Source: Saccharomycopsis fibuligera x Saccharomycopsis cf. fibuligera
Lineage: Eukaryota > Ascomycota > Saccharomycetes > Ascoideales > Saccharomycopsidaceae
Length of the DNA stretch: 64,000 bases
Assembly (NCBI GenBank): GCA_001936135.1
Contig: CP012818.1
Location: 1,426,001-1,490,000, forward strand
Direction: 5' to 3'
Part shown: positions 8,820 through 20,100 of the stretch, in pieces
Layout: each line of letters starts with the position of its first letter
How positions within the stretch are numbered: the stretch's first letter is position 1
Notes under the pieces: model-generated
What the model was told of the DNA's origin: nothing
Seen by the model: only the letters and a program-made list of their open reading frames with translations
Databases searched by the model: none
Position numbers and translations under genes: made by a program

Positions 8820-9556
8820 TTTGTTTTGTTGATTATACCAATTGTTTTTTTTTTTTTTATGTGGTGATTTTTATTACTGCTGAATGCTAAATGTTCAGTA
8901 TTTTGGTGAAAAGATTTGCAAAAATAAAGTCAAAGGAACAAAAAAAAGAAAAAAAAAAATACAAGTAGTAAGAAAAGCAAATTTTTTATTTTGTTTATAC
9001 GGTAATTTGTAGAATTGTAAACTTCCTAAAGCAGATAACGATTGAAGAGAATAAACCGTTCGCAAGTGAAAACAAGCAAAGAAAAACATCAACACAGGAA
9101 AACATCATGGCTATAAATATAAACTCAACTGAGCAACGATCTCATCATAAAAAAAAGTGCCCTTGCGCACAGCAGCAGCAAGAAAAGTCTCCACGGAGAG
9201 AGCATTTCATGTTTGTGCTGCTGTCTTGCGAACCTTATTCACTGAGTTTACTATGGGGGCTGGCGGTTTAGTCGATGCAGTGGGATGCACAGTAGCTGCA
9301 GATGAAATTTGCGACAAGTTATGTATGTCTCACAACGCTTCTGCGAGTGATTGCTCCAGGAAGCTTAAGAATACGGTGGCCTGCGTCGATGAGCGTTAGA
9401 TTTTTGGCTTTTTTACTCGTACTTTAATTCTTAGACAAGAAAAGCCTTTACAAAAACGTTGCGATGATCAAGTAGGCCGATATTTAGATTTGAGCTATGA
9501 ATTTATAGTATTGAAAGAGAGAGAGAGAGAGAGAGAAGCTTTTAATTCTTATCTTT
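8820..9556. other. PNS1 promoter and ISN1 3' region
   Basis: Contains T/A tracts at 8848-8860 and 8940-8960 and a GA microsatellite (9516-9536). A 48-codon frame from an ATG near 9253 (Cys-containing, no known family) is probably chance. Confidence 0.5.
9516..9536 (+). repeat. GA dinucleotide microsatellite
   Basis: Uninterrupted AG run of 21 bp just past the 3' end of ISN1. Confidence 0.9.
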
Positions 9557-11081
9557 TCATTTCATCCAGTCCAAGATATCATTAACACACTGGCTCGTCT
9601 CGTACGGACTGGCAATCCATGCTGTACAAGAGACTAACCGTGCCTTGAAGTCGTTTGCTCCCAAAGAAAGAAACTGGTCTCCAACATGAAGGGTTTGCTT
9701 TGGTGTAATGCCTCCCAAATAGTTCTGCAATGATCTGACTCCTAAACTCTTGTCACCAATATCTATCCAAACATCCGATCCTCCATTAAATGCACAAAAC
9801 TTGATACGTTCAGACGCTTCATGATTTTCTAAGCTCTTTTGAACGGACAAAACAATCTCTTCCAATTGCTCTCTGATCAATTTATGTCCCGGTTTAGCAA
9901 TTATACCAATAGCTCTTTCTTTTCTAATGATCAATGATGGCAAGTTCATTTTTTTGCTCAATTCGTTCAATGCATGCTCCGCTAAGTCCAATACTGTCTT
10001 TATGTCCTCATTTTTCCACTTTTGCATTTCGGGCAACAACCATTCTTCATGTTTAATGTAATTCAATAATTGTTTTTGGGCATTGTACCTGAAGAGATAG
10101 TTGGACTCGCCCCCCATAATAAGAAGTCTTTCTTTTTGTTTAGAAGTTAAATCAGTGCTATCTCTAACGCTATCAATAAGTCCTTTTAACCTGATATAGT
10201 ATTTATCTCCTGATTTTTCCGAATAGCCAGCAGCAGTGACAATACCAACAAAGATATCATGTTTTAAGAGACCAATTAAACTTGCAATTAACGGTGAGTC
10301 AGAATTGATACATTGGCCATCTTCATATAAAGTAACATCACCATCAAATGTAATTAATTTTAAGCATTTCTTGTTGTGCTTAGTCATTTCCAAGATTTGT
10401 GCAGTACGAAGAATGCTTCTAACATCGTTGAAACTTGGACTGACAAACCTTCTCTTGGAAATAGATCTTCTTTCATCCTCAATGTAGAAAGCTTCTTCTA
10501 GTGGCAATTCAGTAAAAATCTTGCCCAAGCTTGGAACTAGCTGTCTTAATCTTGATAAGTAAAGCTTACCTTCTTTGCTAGCGGTTAAATCATCATGAAT
10601 GAGTTTTTCAATATCAGCAAAAGTTTCACCATATCTTTTGCGAGCTGTGAGATGGGATTCTTCACCCGTTATAGAAGATCCATGAACCGCATGCAAGACA
10701 AATGGCACCTGTAATATTGGTTAGTATTGGTTATAACGTTTAGATAAAGTGACTCATGCATCGATTAGCGGTGATGAGGACTCTTTGTCATATTGACACC
10801 AAATCGTCACAGCTAATAGTTACTTACCGCTAGCAAACTTTTAATCCATTCTATAAAATCATCTCTTCTGTGAGACTTAAGGGCGTCTAAATGGTATAAT
10901 TGTTAGTCGCTTGTGTCCATAATAGGTTTAAACTTGAGGTCAAGATGACGATATAATTTTCGATAACGGAAAGCGCTTCAATGTACATACACTCAATACG
11001 GTATCTGCTTTATTAGTAAAATCGCTTGCTATGCTGTGTTTAAAGACATATGAAGTTCAATAGTACTTACTTTGAAGACAT
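9557..11081 (-). CDS. ISN1: IMP-specific 5'-nucleotidase Isn1, four exons
   Basis: Dephosphorylates IMP to inosine in purine turnover. Splicing on the minus strand gives exon 1 11081-11071 (11 nt), exon 2 11004-10991 (14 nt), exon 3 10886-10828 (59 nt) and exon 4 10708-9557. Introns start GTAAGT, GTATGT and GTAAGT, end CAG, TAG and CAG, and have branch points TACTAAT, GACTAAC and TACTAAC. The joined start reads MSSKYRIEYALKSHRRDDF, matching the MSSRYRVEYHLKSHRKDEF start of S. cerevisiae Isn1, so the micro-exon (YRIE) is needed to restore a known sequence. Total 411 residues against 450 in S. cerevisiae. Catalytic signature FDGDVTLYEDG is present, as is the late HVGDQF. Exon 4 alone would begin at a GTG and lack the conserved N-terminus. 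Confidence 0.93.
10991..11004 (-). other. ISN1: ISN1 14-nt micro-exon
   Basis: ATACCGTATTGAGT flanked by CAG on the 5' side (with TACTAAT eight bases earlier) and GTATGT on the 3' side. It completes codon 4 and supplies YRIE plus the first base of Tyr9, exactly the residues missing between exon 1 (MSSK) and exon 3 (YALKSHRR). Confidence 0.88.
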
Positions 11082-11523
11082 GATTATTTAGTATGACTCG
11101 TGGTTGTCATGCACTTAAAGAAAGAAAAGAAAGCAGATTAATGTGTTGTTCAAGATTGTTTTTTCCTTGTGTTTAGTTTTTCGTTGCCAAGCCTTCTTGC
11201 TCAGTGGTAATAGGGAAAACATGTGCAGCATCATGCCCTTCGAACCGGATATGAAAGTAGAAATTACTACTCTATAGGTGCATAGTTTACAAAATAAAAT
11301 ATTTGGAGCAAAGCTTTGATAATACGAATGAGATTACAGCAATACATTAAATAGAAAATACCATTACATTAAAAAGGAAAATAAAGTGATACAGTTTAGC
11401 AACAAAAAACCTAATTGTTAAGTAAAAAGTTTTTTATATTTTGGCTGCGATAAAAAGAAAAAAGATGACATGATGGGTTAAGTTTTTTTAAATGTATATA
11501 TTGATTCAATAATACGAAAAAAC
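11082..11523. other. ISN1 promoter and RPS4 3' region
   Basis: AT-rich intergenic sequence of 442 bp. A stretch at 11186-11240 vaguely resembles tRNA A and B boxes but forms no convincing cloverleaf. Nothing else seen. Confidence 0.5.
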
Positions 11524-12865
11524 TTAAGCAATCAAACCTTGTTGTCTTCTTCTCTTGTCTCTTTCTTCAGTAATAGACAATTTAAGACCCTTACCCTTTG
11601 GCAAAGAGATCCATGGTTTGTTAGCTTCACCGATAACGAAAACGTTACTCAATCTGGTGACGAAAGTGTTTTCCAAAGCATCCTTGATGTGAACCAAATC
11701 GAAACCACCTTCGTGTTTTTCACGGTGGGTGATGACACCAATTCTACCCAAGTTACGACCACCGGTAACGTAAACCAATTTACCAGTGTCAAACTTCAAG
11801 AAGCCATCAATTTTACCAGAAGCCAAGTCAATCTTGACAGTGTCATTGACCTTAATGGCTGGGTCTGGGTATCTGAGAGTTCTACCGTCGTGGGTAACAA
11901 CGTAAGGAATACCTTTCTTACCCAATTGGACCTTCTTGACTTTACCCAATTTGTAGGTAGCTTCTTCGTCAGAAATTCTGTGGACAGCATATCTACCTTT
12001 GACGTCGTAGACCAAACGGAAGTTTTCGTTGGTAGCGTCAAAAGAAATGACATCCATGAAACCAGCTGGGTAAGTAGCGTCAGTTCTAACTTTACCGTCA
12101 ACCTTGACATGTCTTTGCATCAAAATAGCCTTGGTTTCTCTACCGTTCAAAGCATACTTTAATCTGTTTCTCAAGAAGACAATCAATGGGAAAGATTCTC
12201 TCAACTTGTGTGGACCTGGAGATGGACGTGGTGCGTAAGTACCAGACAATTTGTCCAACATCCAGTGGTTTGGAGCTGCCAATCTTTTAAGATGCTTCTT
12301 TCTATAAAAAAGTTGTTAGTAATAATTCTTTGAGCTTTTTCATTACAATATGAACACTGAAAATTTTATGCCAATGTGCTGATAACAATGAACAAATTTC
12401 TTTCCACTCTTAAAAACCAAAATTCACTTATTAATCCAGTTGATAGATTTCATGATTTGATGACAGTATAAATAGTGATTGTAATAAAAATGTGCAGTCG
12501 TTGATTGCCGATTATCATGTACTGCTCTGATTCATATCTGAAAATTCCAAAGTCAAATATAGTTCATAAAAAAGTAGTGGTCTTGGGCCTCAGAAAAAAC
12601 TTCGATGCAATGTTACCCATTTTTAATAGTATTGATTAGACAATAAATTATGCTTCTAAAACTTTTTGATACTGTATTATCAAAATATTCATCTTCGTTG
12701 TATTTTTTTTTCCATCACCGAGGACCAGTACATTTTGGTGAATAGTTCATAATTTACCAATTTTGACAGTAGTTTGTTCATTTTATCAGCATAATATTGA
12801 TTGTATTTTGCATTATAGCAATAATATACCATATTTCCATCTATCACTTACGGTCCTCTAGCCAT
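11524..12865 (-). CDS. RPS4: 40S ribosomal protein eS4 (Rps4)
   Basis: Component of the small ribosomal subunit near the mRNA entry side. Exon 1 is 12865-12852 (ATG to codon 5, MARGP), the intron is 12851-12302 (550 nt, GTAAGT start, TACTAAC branch point, TAG end), and exon 2 is 12301-11524. The joined product has 263 residues and is nearly collinear with S. cerevisiae Rps4 (261): [33 protein letters not shown], an S4 RNA-binding segment, a KOW-type segment ([10 protein letters not shown]) and the end [16 protein letters not shown]. The intron sits where S. cerevisiae RPS4 genes have theirs, right after MARGP. Codon use is strongly biased, as expected for a highly expressed gene. The promoter has Tbf1-like and Cbf1-like motifs. 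Confidence 0.97.
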
Positions 12866-13106
12866 TTTGAATTACTGTTTGATTATGATGCCTAGTCAAC
12901 AAAACTTGTTCAAAGAAAACTTGAAGTTGATTTTCTCTTTTTTTTTCTTCTCCTAGTACTTTTTTCCCTGAGTATACTTTTTTCACGTTCTCCCTGAGAA
13001 TCGTCGCTCGTGCTGCTGCTGCTGTCGCGCAGTGCTCCTAACTCGTGGGCAACTTCGTTTCGCTGCGAAAAAGCGCCGGTGCCACCCAAAGACAGTCACT
13101 GCGTAG

Positions 13107-13121
13107 CACGTGTAGCACGTG
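13107..13121 (+). promoter_or_regulatory. Tandem CACGTG E-boxes (Cbf1-like) upstream of RPS4
   Basis: Two CACGTG palindromes at 13107-13112 and 13116-13121, each inside the repeat TAGCACGTG, about 250 bp upstream of the RPS4 ATG. Cbf1 is known to bind ribosomal protein promoters in Candida albicans. Confidence 0.6.
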
Positions 13122-13224
13122 AATAATGTGTTGGCTGTAAGAGCACGACAGCAACACGAGATTTCCTGTCCCGTGACATCAACAAGATCACATGAATATC
13201 AGATGATACTGAGATGACTAAGTT

Positions 13225-13260
13225 TTAGCCCTAAAAGCTTGAGAGTGACGTTTAGCCCTC
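13225..13260 (+). promoter_or_regulatory. Tbf1-like sites upstream of RPS4
   Basis: TTAGCCCTAA at 13225-13234 and a second TTTAGCCCT at 13251-13259. AGCCCTAA-type sites recruit Tbf1, the main ribosomal-protein gene regulator in Candida, where Rap1 has lost that role. They lie about 360-390 bp upstream of the RPS4 ATG, between it and the 3' end of RRP6. Confidence 0.65.
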
Positions 13261-13399
13261 ATGCATAGTTTTTTCACCTTTTACTGAAAACACTATACAA
13301 TTTCTACTCAACTGTAAATCGAGAATCTAATGTTGATAATATCACACATCTGGTACATTAAAGTAGGTCTATATGAAAAATAACTCAAGCTTAAAACAA

Positions 13400-15766
13400 C
13401 TACTTACTCTTGTAAGACATGTTTTTGCCATACGCTGGACTGTAAAATTTCTTTGGAGCTCTAGGCTCTTCAAAGTCCTTGCTGTATGGATCAAACGTCT
13501 TTCTTTTCTTTCCTCTCTTTTCCTGTTTTCTGTCCTTTGTATTGTTATCAGAGGACAATATTTTGTTAGCACTAGTGTAATCAAACTTCTCTTCCGTTTT
13601 TTGTTCTTCTCCTTTTTTTTGCTTGGCAAGTTTTGGTTTCTTTAGTCTTTGTACTTTCTTTCTGATAACCACAATCTCATTACGATTGTTTTTAGCAGCA
13701 CGCTTAGCAGCCTCGGTTTCGGCTTGTTCTGGATCTTTGATCTCACTGCTCACAGTTTCGGCAATCAATGGTATTTGGACTGGTTCTGGTTTTTGTGAAT
13801 CTTTGCTTAGTACACAGTATAAAGTATTGAATCTCTCTTTAACATCTTGCACAGTAAATTCTGATGCGTTATTTTTGTTTGCAAACTTGACTGACCATAC
13901 AAACTTGGAAGTATCCTTGATGAACATGTTAGGGGTGAAAAAGCTAGTTTTATTGGAAAGCAAACTTGGAGTTTTTTTGTTCTTTGGATTTTCAAAAATG
14001 TCCTTGAGAGAATTGTTCAAACTATTAAAATTGCTGCTAAACTGATGAACTTGTCTTTCACTGATTTCTCCTGTTTCTATATTACCAGCGGCCCCATTAG
14101 TATCGTAAGAAGCAGTATTCAAAATCTCCAAATCTTCGCTTTCTGATCTACTTAAAGATGATCTTATCACCTCGGCAATTTCCTTTGCATTCATTCTAAC
14201 ATGATCAGTAAGATAATTACTTGCAGCTAGCACCCCAGAGGAATCTACTGGGGCAGATAAAACCAACGCAACCAAAAGTTGATTAGGCATAATGTATCTT
14301 ACAGATTCATCATCTCTTCTAGCAATATGATCACGCCAGTTGTATAAGTCAATAACAAGCTGCTTCTTCACCAAATTAATATTATACTGGGTCATGATGC
14401 TTCTCCAAGGTTCCATTCTATCACTTATTGGAGTAACAACCAAACTAGATGGCACAGACGGTCTAAATTTATAATATTCAAATCTTCTTTTGGCCACTTT
14501 TCTGGATTCATGTAATACTATATTCAATGTGCCTTTATCAATAAGCATGTTTCTCAATTGGTCATAAATGTTAAGCAAAAAATGAGTATCGGCTCTAGCA
14601 TATAATTTCATTGATGGTGTTAGGGGTCTAAGCCTCCAGTCTGACATTTGATATTTCTTGTTAGTTTTGAAATTCGCAAACTTCTCTAATAAATAAGCAA
14701 GACTATTTTTAGGAAAGCCTAATTGTTTGGAAGCATGATAAGTATCAAATAATCCGACAATATATAAGCCTAAGTCTCTTTGCAACCAGATAATATCCAT
14801 AAAAGCACCATGGAACACTTTAACAACATTTGGATCCGTGAAAATCTCATTCAAAGGAGCCAAATCATCACGTAGAGCTAGTGTATCAATAAGCCAATCT
14901 TGCTCTCTATTACTGATTTGCATCAAAGACACCAACCCATAATACGTTCGGTAATCATGATGTTCTAAATCAACAGCAATTTCTTTACAGCCCTTCAAAC
15001 TTCCAATCATTGCTCCGAGTTTAGCAGCAGTATCGACCCAAGTTGGTTCTTCTTTAGCTGGCCATGGTTGTGAAGGTACGGGATCGCTCTTGTGTAAAAT
15101 AAACTCTGGATATTCTTGTTTATCGATTTCATACTCGTATGGTTGTTTGAAGTGGGGTGGTTCCTCAGGATCTTCCGACTGTATAATTTCAAGGCTCTTT
15201 TCTAATGGTTCTAATGCGTTTGGCTTGACAGTAAGCTTCGGGTGGAATGGTCCAATTTCAGAATTATCAATCGGCACGCGAAACATGAGTTGTGGTTTTG
15301 GTTGTCTTCTGCGAAGTTTTGAGTCGGAGGCATCGTTAATGTCTTCCATATATGTGAGGCCACCATTGCTTGAACTAGCGCTGTTTGCTTTCGTTATGCT
15401 ATTGATAACCGATCTTGAAGCAGAAACACCACTAACGTTTTCATGCTTATCATTCTTCATGCTATCAAAAGCAATATCGGATTTCTCATAAAGCCCATCA
15501 AAGACGTTACCAATGGATTTCCAACTATCATTCAACGAGTCAATTGATGGTTCAATTTTATCAGTAGTTTCATCTATAGATTCGATTAAGCTGTTTATTA
15601 ACCCAAGCACCAATGTGGAATTCTCATCTACTCTATTAGCAAATTTTGTGTCGATTGTCTTGTAGAATCCAACATCATTCTCTGCCAACTGACCCGTAAC
15701 TTCGGCTAAAGAATCTACCTTGCGAACAACCTTGCCAGCTTCAGATCCGGCATCAGGATCACTCAT
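13400..15766 (-). CDS. RRP6: Nuclear exosome 3'-5' exoribonuclease Rrp6
   Basis: Catalytic subunit of the nuclear exosome; trims 5.8S rRNA and snoRNA precursors and degrades aberrant nuclear RNA. The 788-residue product has the N-terminal PMC2NT region (about 20-110, Rrp47 binding). The DEDD-Y exonuclease domain (about 225-420) includes Asp266 and Glu268 in AVDLEHHD, HGAFMDIIWLQRDLG, and YARADTHFLL with its Tyr and Asp. An HRDC domain follows (about 460-540, ending ALVLSAPVD). The C-terminal tail is Lys/Arg-rich, as in yeast Rrp6, where it contacts the exosome and nuclear import machinery. Length is near S. cerevisiae Rrp6 (733). The start is the first ATG of the frame. Confidence 0.97.
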   Translation of the reverse strand: MSDPDAGSEAGKVVRKVDSLAEVTGQLAENDVGFYKTIDTKFANRVDENSTLVLGLINSLIESIDETTDKIEPSIDSLNDSWKSIGNVFDGLYEKSDIAFDSMKNDKHENVSGVSASRSVINSITKANSASSSNGGLTYMEDINDASDSKLRRRQPKPQLMFRVPIDNSEIGPFHPKLTVKPNALEPLEKSLEIIQSEDPEEPPHFKQPYEYEIDKQEYPEFILHKSDPVPSQPWPAKEEPTWVDTAAKLGAMIGSLKGCKEIAVDLEHHDYRTYYGLVSLMQISNREQDWLIDTLALRDDLAPLNEIFTDPNVVKVFHGAFMDIIWLQRDLGLYIVGLFDTYHASKQLGFPKNSLAYLLEKFANFKTNKKYQMSDWRLRPLTPSMKLYARADTHFLLNIYDQLRNMLIDKGTLNIVLHESRKVAKRRFEYYKFRPSVPSSLVVTPISDRMEPWRSIMTQYNINLVKKQLVIDLYNWRDHIARRDDESVRYIMPNQLLVALVLSAPVDSSGVLAASNYLTDHVRMNAKEIAEVIRSSLSRSESEDLEILNTASYDTNGAAGNIETGEISERQVHQFSSNFNSLNNSLKDIFENPKNKKTPSLLSNKTSFFTPNMFIKDTSKFVWSVKFANKNNASEFTVQDVKERFNTLYCVLSKDSQKPEPVQIPLIAETVSSEIKDPEQAETEAAKRAAKNNRNEIVVIRKKVQRLKKPKLAKQKKGEEQKTEEKFDYTSANKILSSDNNTKDRKQEKRGKKRKTFDPYSKDFEEPRAPKKFYSPAYGKNMSYKSK

Positions 15767-16069
15767 TTTGAAATAGAATGTATAGGTTTATATGGTGTGC
15801 CTTTGAGTAAGGTTTAAATGATCATTTCATTGTGTAACCATATATATTAAATCTTCTTAATATTTTTTCTATTTTTTTCACTAGAACGGAATTTTTTTTG
15901 TGCTGCGATGAGCATGACGGGGCGCGCAACCGTGCATAAAACTACGTCTCGAACAGCGAGCAATAACTACAACCGGTAGAATACATATATACATGGGGCT
16001 GATATCAACTTTGAATCACATGAATATGTACGCATATACACACAGCTACAAACGTTTGCTATTATTCAC
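15767..16069. promoter_or_regulatory. RRP6 promoter and CIA30 3' region
   Basis: 303 bp with a T-rich tract (about 15858-15900) and a GC-rich patch (15907-15935). No recognised site. Confidence 0.4.
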
Positions 16070-16848
16070 TCAAATGATAGCGTCAGAGAATGAAAAGTCC
16101 TCATCTTCTGGGTCTCGTTTTCTAGCCTTTTTAACCGTTTTGTCCAATGTCTTCCCAGTCATTACTTTGATCCAATCAATATGTAAACTATATGGGCCAA
16201 ATTGTCTGTCTAACAAACCAATCCCCACGGTTCTCACTTTTGTCTTGTCCAACCCATTTTCGTCTTGTATGATGCCCCAGTTTGTCAAAACGAAATCATC
16301 CAAGGAAACGAGAACGGTCTCCCATTCTCCCGGACTATTTAAGAACAAACGATGTTGAAAGACATCGGTTTTTAAGGAAGTTTCAGCTTGGATATTTATG
16401 AAATACTTTCTATGGTCACCTTTGACTCTCAACGCCAATTGATTATAATTGGTCCAATCCCAGAAGTTTTCACCTAGCAAAAACTTGGCCGGCTGGTCTT
16501 TAGTTCTAAACATTGCATATCCGGATTGCACAATCTCTGGACGATCCATTGGTGGGTCTAAATTCAAGTACCCATAAAAATGAGCGCTGTTTTCTTCAGG
16601 ATCTATATTGAAATTGACGCTGGAGTAGCCCCCTAATTCTTTATCAGATCTCGTGAGCACTTTTGAAAGCTCATTTGGCCTTTTGAAATCTAATATTGTT
16701 TGCGCATCTTTAATTTCTGGAGTTTTGAAGACTAATTGAAAAGTAATGTTAGTAATGTTACTTATGTATTAGACATTGAGCGGAAAAGAAGTAATAGTAG
16801 ATACGTACTGTTAATCTTTGATTTGAGGGCCTTGCCGAACTTGAACAT
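16070..16848 (-). CDS. CIA30: Complex I intermediate-associated protein CIA30 (NDUFAF1)
   Basis: Mitochondrial assembly factor for respiratory complex I, kept in yeasts that have complex I and absent from S. cerevisiae, so the species probably has a proton-pumping NADH dehydrogenase. Exon 1 is 16848-16809 (40 nt), the intron 16808-16732 (77 nt, GTACGT start, TACTAAC branch point, TAG end), and exon 2 16731-16070. The spliced protein has 233 residues, starts MFKFGKALKSKIN, and carries the CIA30 domain: SDKELGGYSS, the SGYAMFRTK segment, NYNQLALRVKGDHRKYFINIQ, and VGIGLLDRQFGPYSLHIDWIKV. The acidic C-terminus is species-specific. It lies divergent from the LRR-RING gene with a 295-bp shared upstream region. 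Confidence 0.93.
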
Positions 16849-17117
16849 GGCGCAAAATCAATATTCTGCTGAGTGTGGCTTTATGATAATGGGGGCAATA
16901 GTTTGCTGTGTTAGCATTAGCTGACTATCGAAGAAGAGGGCGAAAAAGAGCGCTGATTTTGAGTGATGTGCGCACTAATAGCAGTTGATGCTCATCCCGT
17001 CACCCGGGCGAAAGAGCTCTGGCGCAGATAGCTTGTCTACATCATCAACATCAACATCAATTGCATTAAACATAACATTAAACACATATTGATCAGACTA
17101 TTGAGTAGACCACTAAA

Positions 17118-17129
17118 ATGGAGCAGTGA
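17118..17129 (+). promoter_or_regulatory. Minimal upstream ORF before the LRR-RING gene
   Basis: ATG GAG CAG TGA, a three-codon uORF with an AAA context at its ATG, ends 14 bases before the main ATG at 17144. If the transcript begins upstream, it would reduce initiation at the main start or force leaky scanning. Confidence 0.45.
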
Positions 17130-17143
17130 GGACGCAAACCCAA

Positions 17144-20100
17144 ATGAGCTATCTACAAACAAGTTCCAACAACCAGACTTCAGGACAGGCACATAGCCAA
17201 ATAAATCAATTAGAACCACTCACGACAAGTACAGAATTACAGACTAATAATCATATACTAATTGAAACTACAAGGAAAGGGTCACAAACAAACACCGATA
17301 ACTTGGTAGTTCCTTCTCAGAATGAAACCAACACAGAAAATATTTGTGAGAACGTGCCCAAGAGGCGCAAAAGAAAACCTCGGAAGCCTGGACCTAGCTA
17401 CTGTACTCCCAATGTTCTACCTGAAAATTTCAACTTCAAATTGAATAACATCGAGACTGATACACGCTCAAAAAAATTAAGAAAATACGCTTCCAGGAAA
17501 ACCAATCCTGCTGCTGGCCCTGTTCATGATGTGATTGTGTATGATAAACAAGTGGAAAAGTATCTAGGTATACCAAACAGCATCTCGATTCCTCTTGGTG
17601 AAACGTTAAAAACAAAAGACATATTTGTGGCCAAAGCCTTCTACTTCGAACTTCATTCATTGGAAGCTTTGCTTCTGGCAAACATATTGGCTCGATTGAA
17701 AAGAAGAAACATACATTTTGAGATTACATGGCATACTAACGTTTTATTGAAAAGCAATTTGACAAAATTATCAAAGCAGGTATTTCCGATAATTGGATTT
17801 GAGAGGATTGTTTTTCCAGAACTTACTGAAATTGATCTTACTGGAAGAAGGAATAATCCCTCAATGTTAGTGGTACCCAAACTAAAGCAATTTAAGATGC
17901 TCAAGAGCTATACAGCGACGGGCCCATTTACTGGTGATTCATTTCCAAGTCTCGAAACTTTCATTGCAGAAAACTGCAAAATCAGTAATTTGGTTTTAAA
18001 CTTTCGATTTTTGAAAATTGTGAACTTATCTCATAGTAGTATCAGTAACGTGGATATTAGATCATGTCCGATACTAGAAGAGATATACCTTGGAAAGAGT
18101 CGAATGAAAAAGTTTGAGGCATCTAATAATTTTCCCAATTTGAAGATCTTGGACTTACATGATTGCCGTGACCTAACTTTGGTATCCGTTTCTGGCTGCC
18201 AACAGCTTTCGAGTTTAAACATTAGCCTTTGTGTTAAGCTTCGAGAGATTAACGATTTAGGTGACTCTGCTTATCTTTCAGATTTAAATTTTACACGTTG
18301 TGAACTACTAGAAGAGCTAACAGGGTTGAAAAATTGTCAGCATCTTTTCTCTTTGACTCTTGAACATTGTTCTAGTCTCCGAGAAATCAAAGAATTGAAT
18401 GCGCCACAGTTACAATACCTTAATCTTTCATACACAAAAAATCTTTCAAAAACTTCTCATTTCAACGTGCCTGGTTTGCTATCTTTGGTAGCTGGTTTCT
18501 CAAATGTTAGCGATCTTCCACAAAATCTTCCTAACTTGAAGTTGCTAGATATTCATGGAACCCGCAGGTTATTTAAAATTGATAACCAACATTTTCAAAA
18601 TTTATATATACTTGATGTGTCGCGAAGCGGTCTACAAATCCTAAATGTAACAGTGAGTCAAAAACTTGTATTTTTAGACCTTCTCGAAACCTCATCATTA
18701 TACCATGTTTCTGTTGATTGTGAAATCATTTTGTCAGATTCACACCAGTTTTTGGAAATAAACAAAGACGCCCTTCGCAACAGCATGAATGCACACTTCG
18801 ATACACTTTGCAAACAGGTGTATTATCATGATGCTTTTGACTCGTTACCTTTTGGGAGAACGTCTGGATTAAATATTGCTTGGATCTGTGAATCATTTCA
18901 AAACAAAATCCCAAATTTCCCAGAAACTTATAAACACTCATACCGTGATTATGCTTATTTGCACCCTGATTCTAACCCAATGCATACTTACATTCTTCAC
19001 CATAGAACATTAAAATATGTACATTTTAACTTGCCTCAAATTTCAGGTCTTCAAATCAAATGCCCTCAGTTGCAATCACTTTCGCTAAATTGCCCGAATC
19101 TTCACAACTTAATCATTTTCCAGTCGATGAATATTTCTATCGAATCTTGGGCAGTTCCTTCCCTCATTTCGTTCATTGTTTCACATGCCACTATTAGGGA
19201 ACTGACTTATATGTCAATGCCAAGTTTAGAGTATATGTTGGCAGATTACTCGCGCATTAGTAATGTTTTTTTTCTTAAAGATACCATATGGCCATCATTA
19301 AGGTATCTATATCTTAACAAAACAAGATTGGCTGCGGTGCTTAATTTCACACAAAAGATGGAACCTGTTCAAGTTTTAATTAAAAACTGTGAACACCTAC
19401 GATTAATAGATGGGCTGCTAAATACACAATCTTTCATAATAGAGGAGTGCGTGGATCTTGAAAATATCACTATAAAATGCTCACAAAGAGATGAAATGAG
19501 CACTTCTATTGCTCTGTCAGAATCTAATTGTAAAAAAAAGATTTCGATTAAAGGTTGCCCTAGACTCAAAACAACAAGACTCTGCGGGCGTTTTTCATTA
19601 AACGAACTATTTGTTTCAAATTGCAATTCTTTAACAGATTTTGTCTCAAGGGCCCATATATATGGACTGGGTGTTTTCGAACAGCTTGCCTCACTTAAAG
19701 AATTACCGGAACATTTAACTTTTGCGGGGCGTTTAGTAATTGCACATTGCAAGAGTATTAAGTTGATTTCAAGCCATGTTGATGAAGTTACTGCGTTCAA
19801 ATTAGTAAGTTGTGAGAAGCTTACTGAAATCAAGTATGCGTTTGGTATGCTCAAAGACTTGGTTGTCATTGTGTGTCCTAAATTAGCAGACTTGAATTTG
19901 GAAAAATGTCAAAAATTAAAATCAGTATATTTTTCTAAAGCTGGCATACAACAACTTCGCCTAAGCGATCCTAGTCTTGAAATTTTGACTTTGATCAATT
20001 GTGAAAATTTAACCTTTTTTGGCGATAAATCTGCTGGTTTGGACCGACTTCGCACATTTACATGCGAACATTGTCCTCTTGCTGAGTTGAAAATGCGCCG

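Larger units (their letters stand above)
12866..13399. promoter_or_regulatory. RPS4: RPS4 promoter region
   Basis: 534 bp between the RPS4 start and the RRP6 3' end. It includes a T-rich/pyrimidine block (about 12934-12990), a CTG-repeat patch (13010-13030), the CACGTG pair and the Tbf1-like sites listed separately. No other gene seen. Confidence 0.6.

Noticed and set aside
9157-9399. 80-codon open frame with several Cys between PNS1 and ISN1
   Set aside because: Starts with GTG, matches no family I know, and the internal ATG leaves only 48 codons.
11186-11240. tRNA-like A and B boxes between ISN1 and RPS4
   Set aside because: No acceptor or anticodon stem forms; too poor for a tRNA gene or even a clear pseudogene.
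11539-12162. 207-codon plus-strand frame across RPS4
   Set aside because: Antisense shadow of the highly biased RPS4 codons; the minus-strand frame is a perfect Rps4.
12302-12851. snoRNA in the 550-nt RPS4 intron
   Set aside because: I looked for C and D boxes and found only a weak C-box-like ATGATAA with no paired D box or terminal stem.
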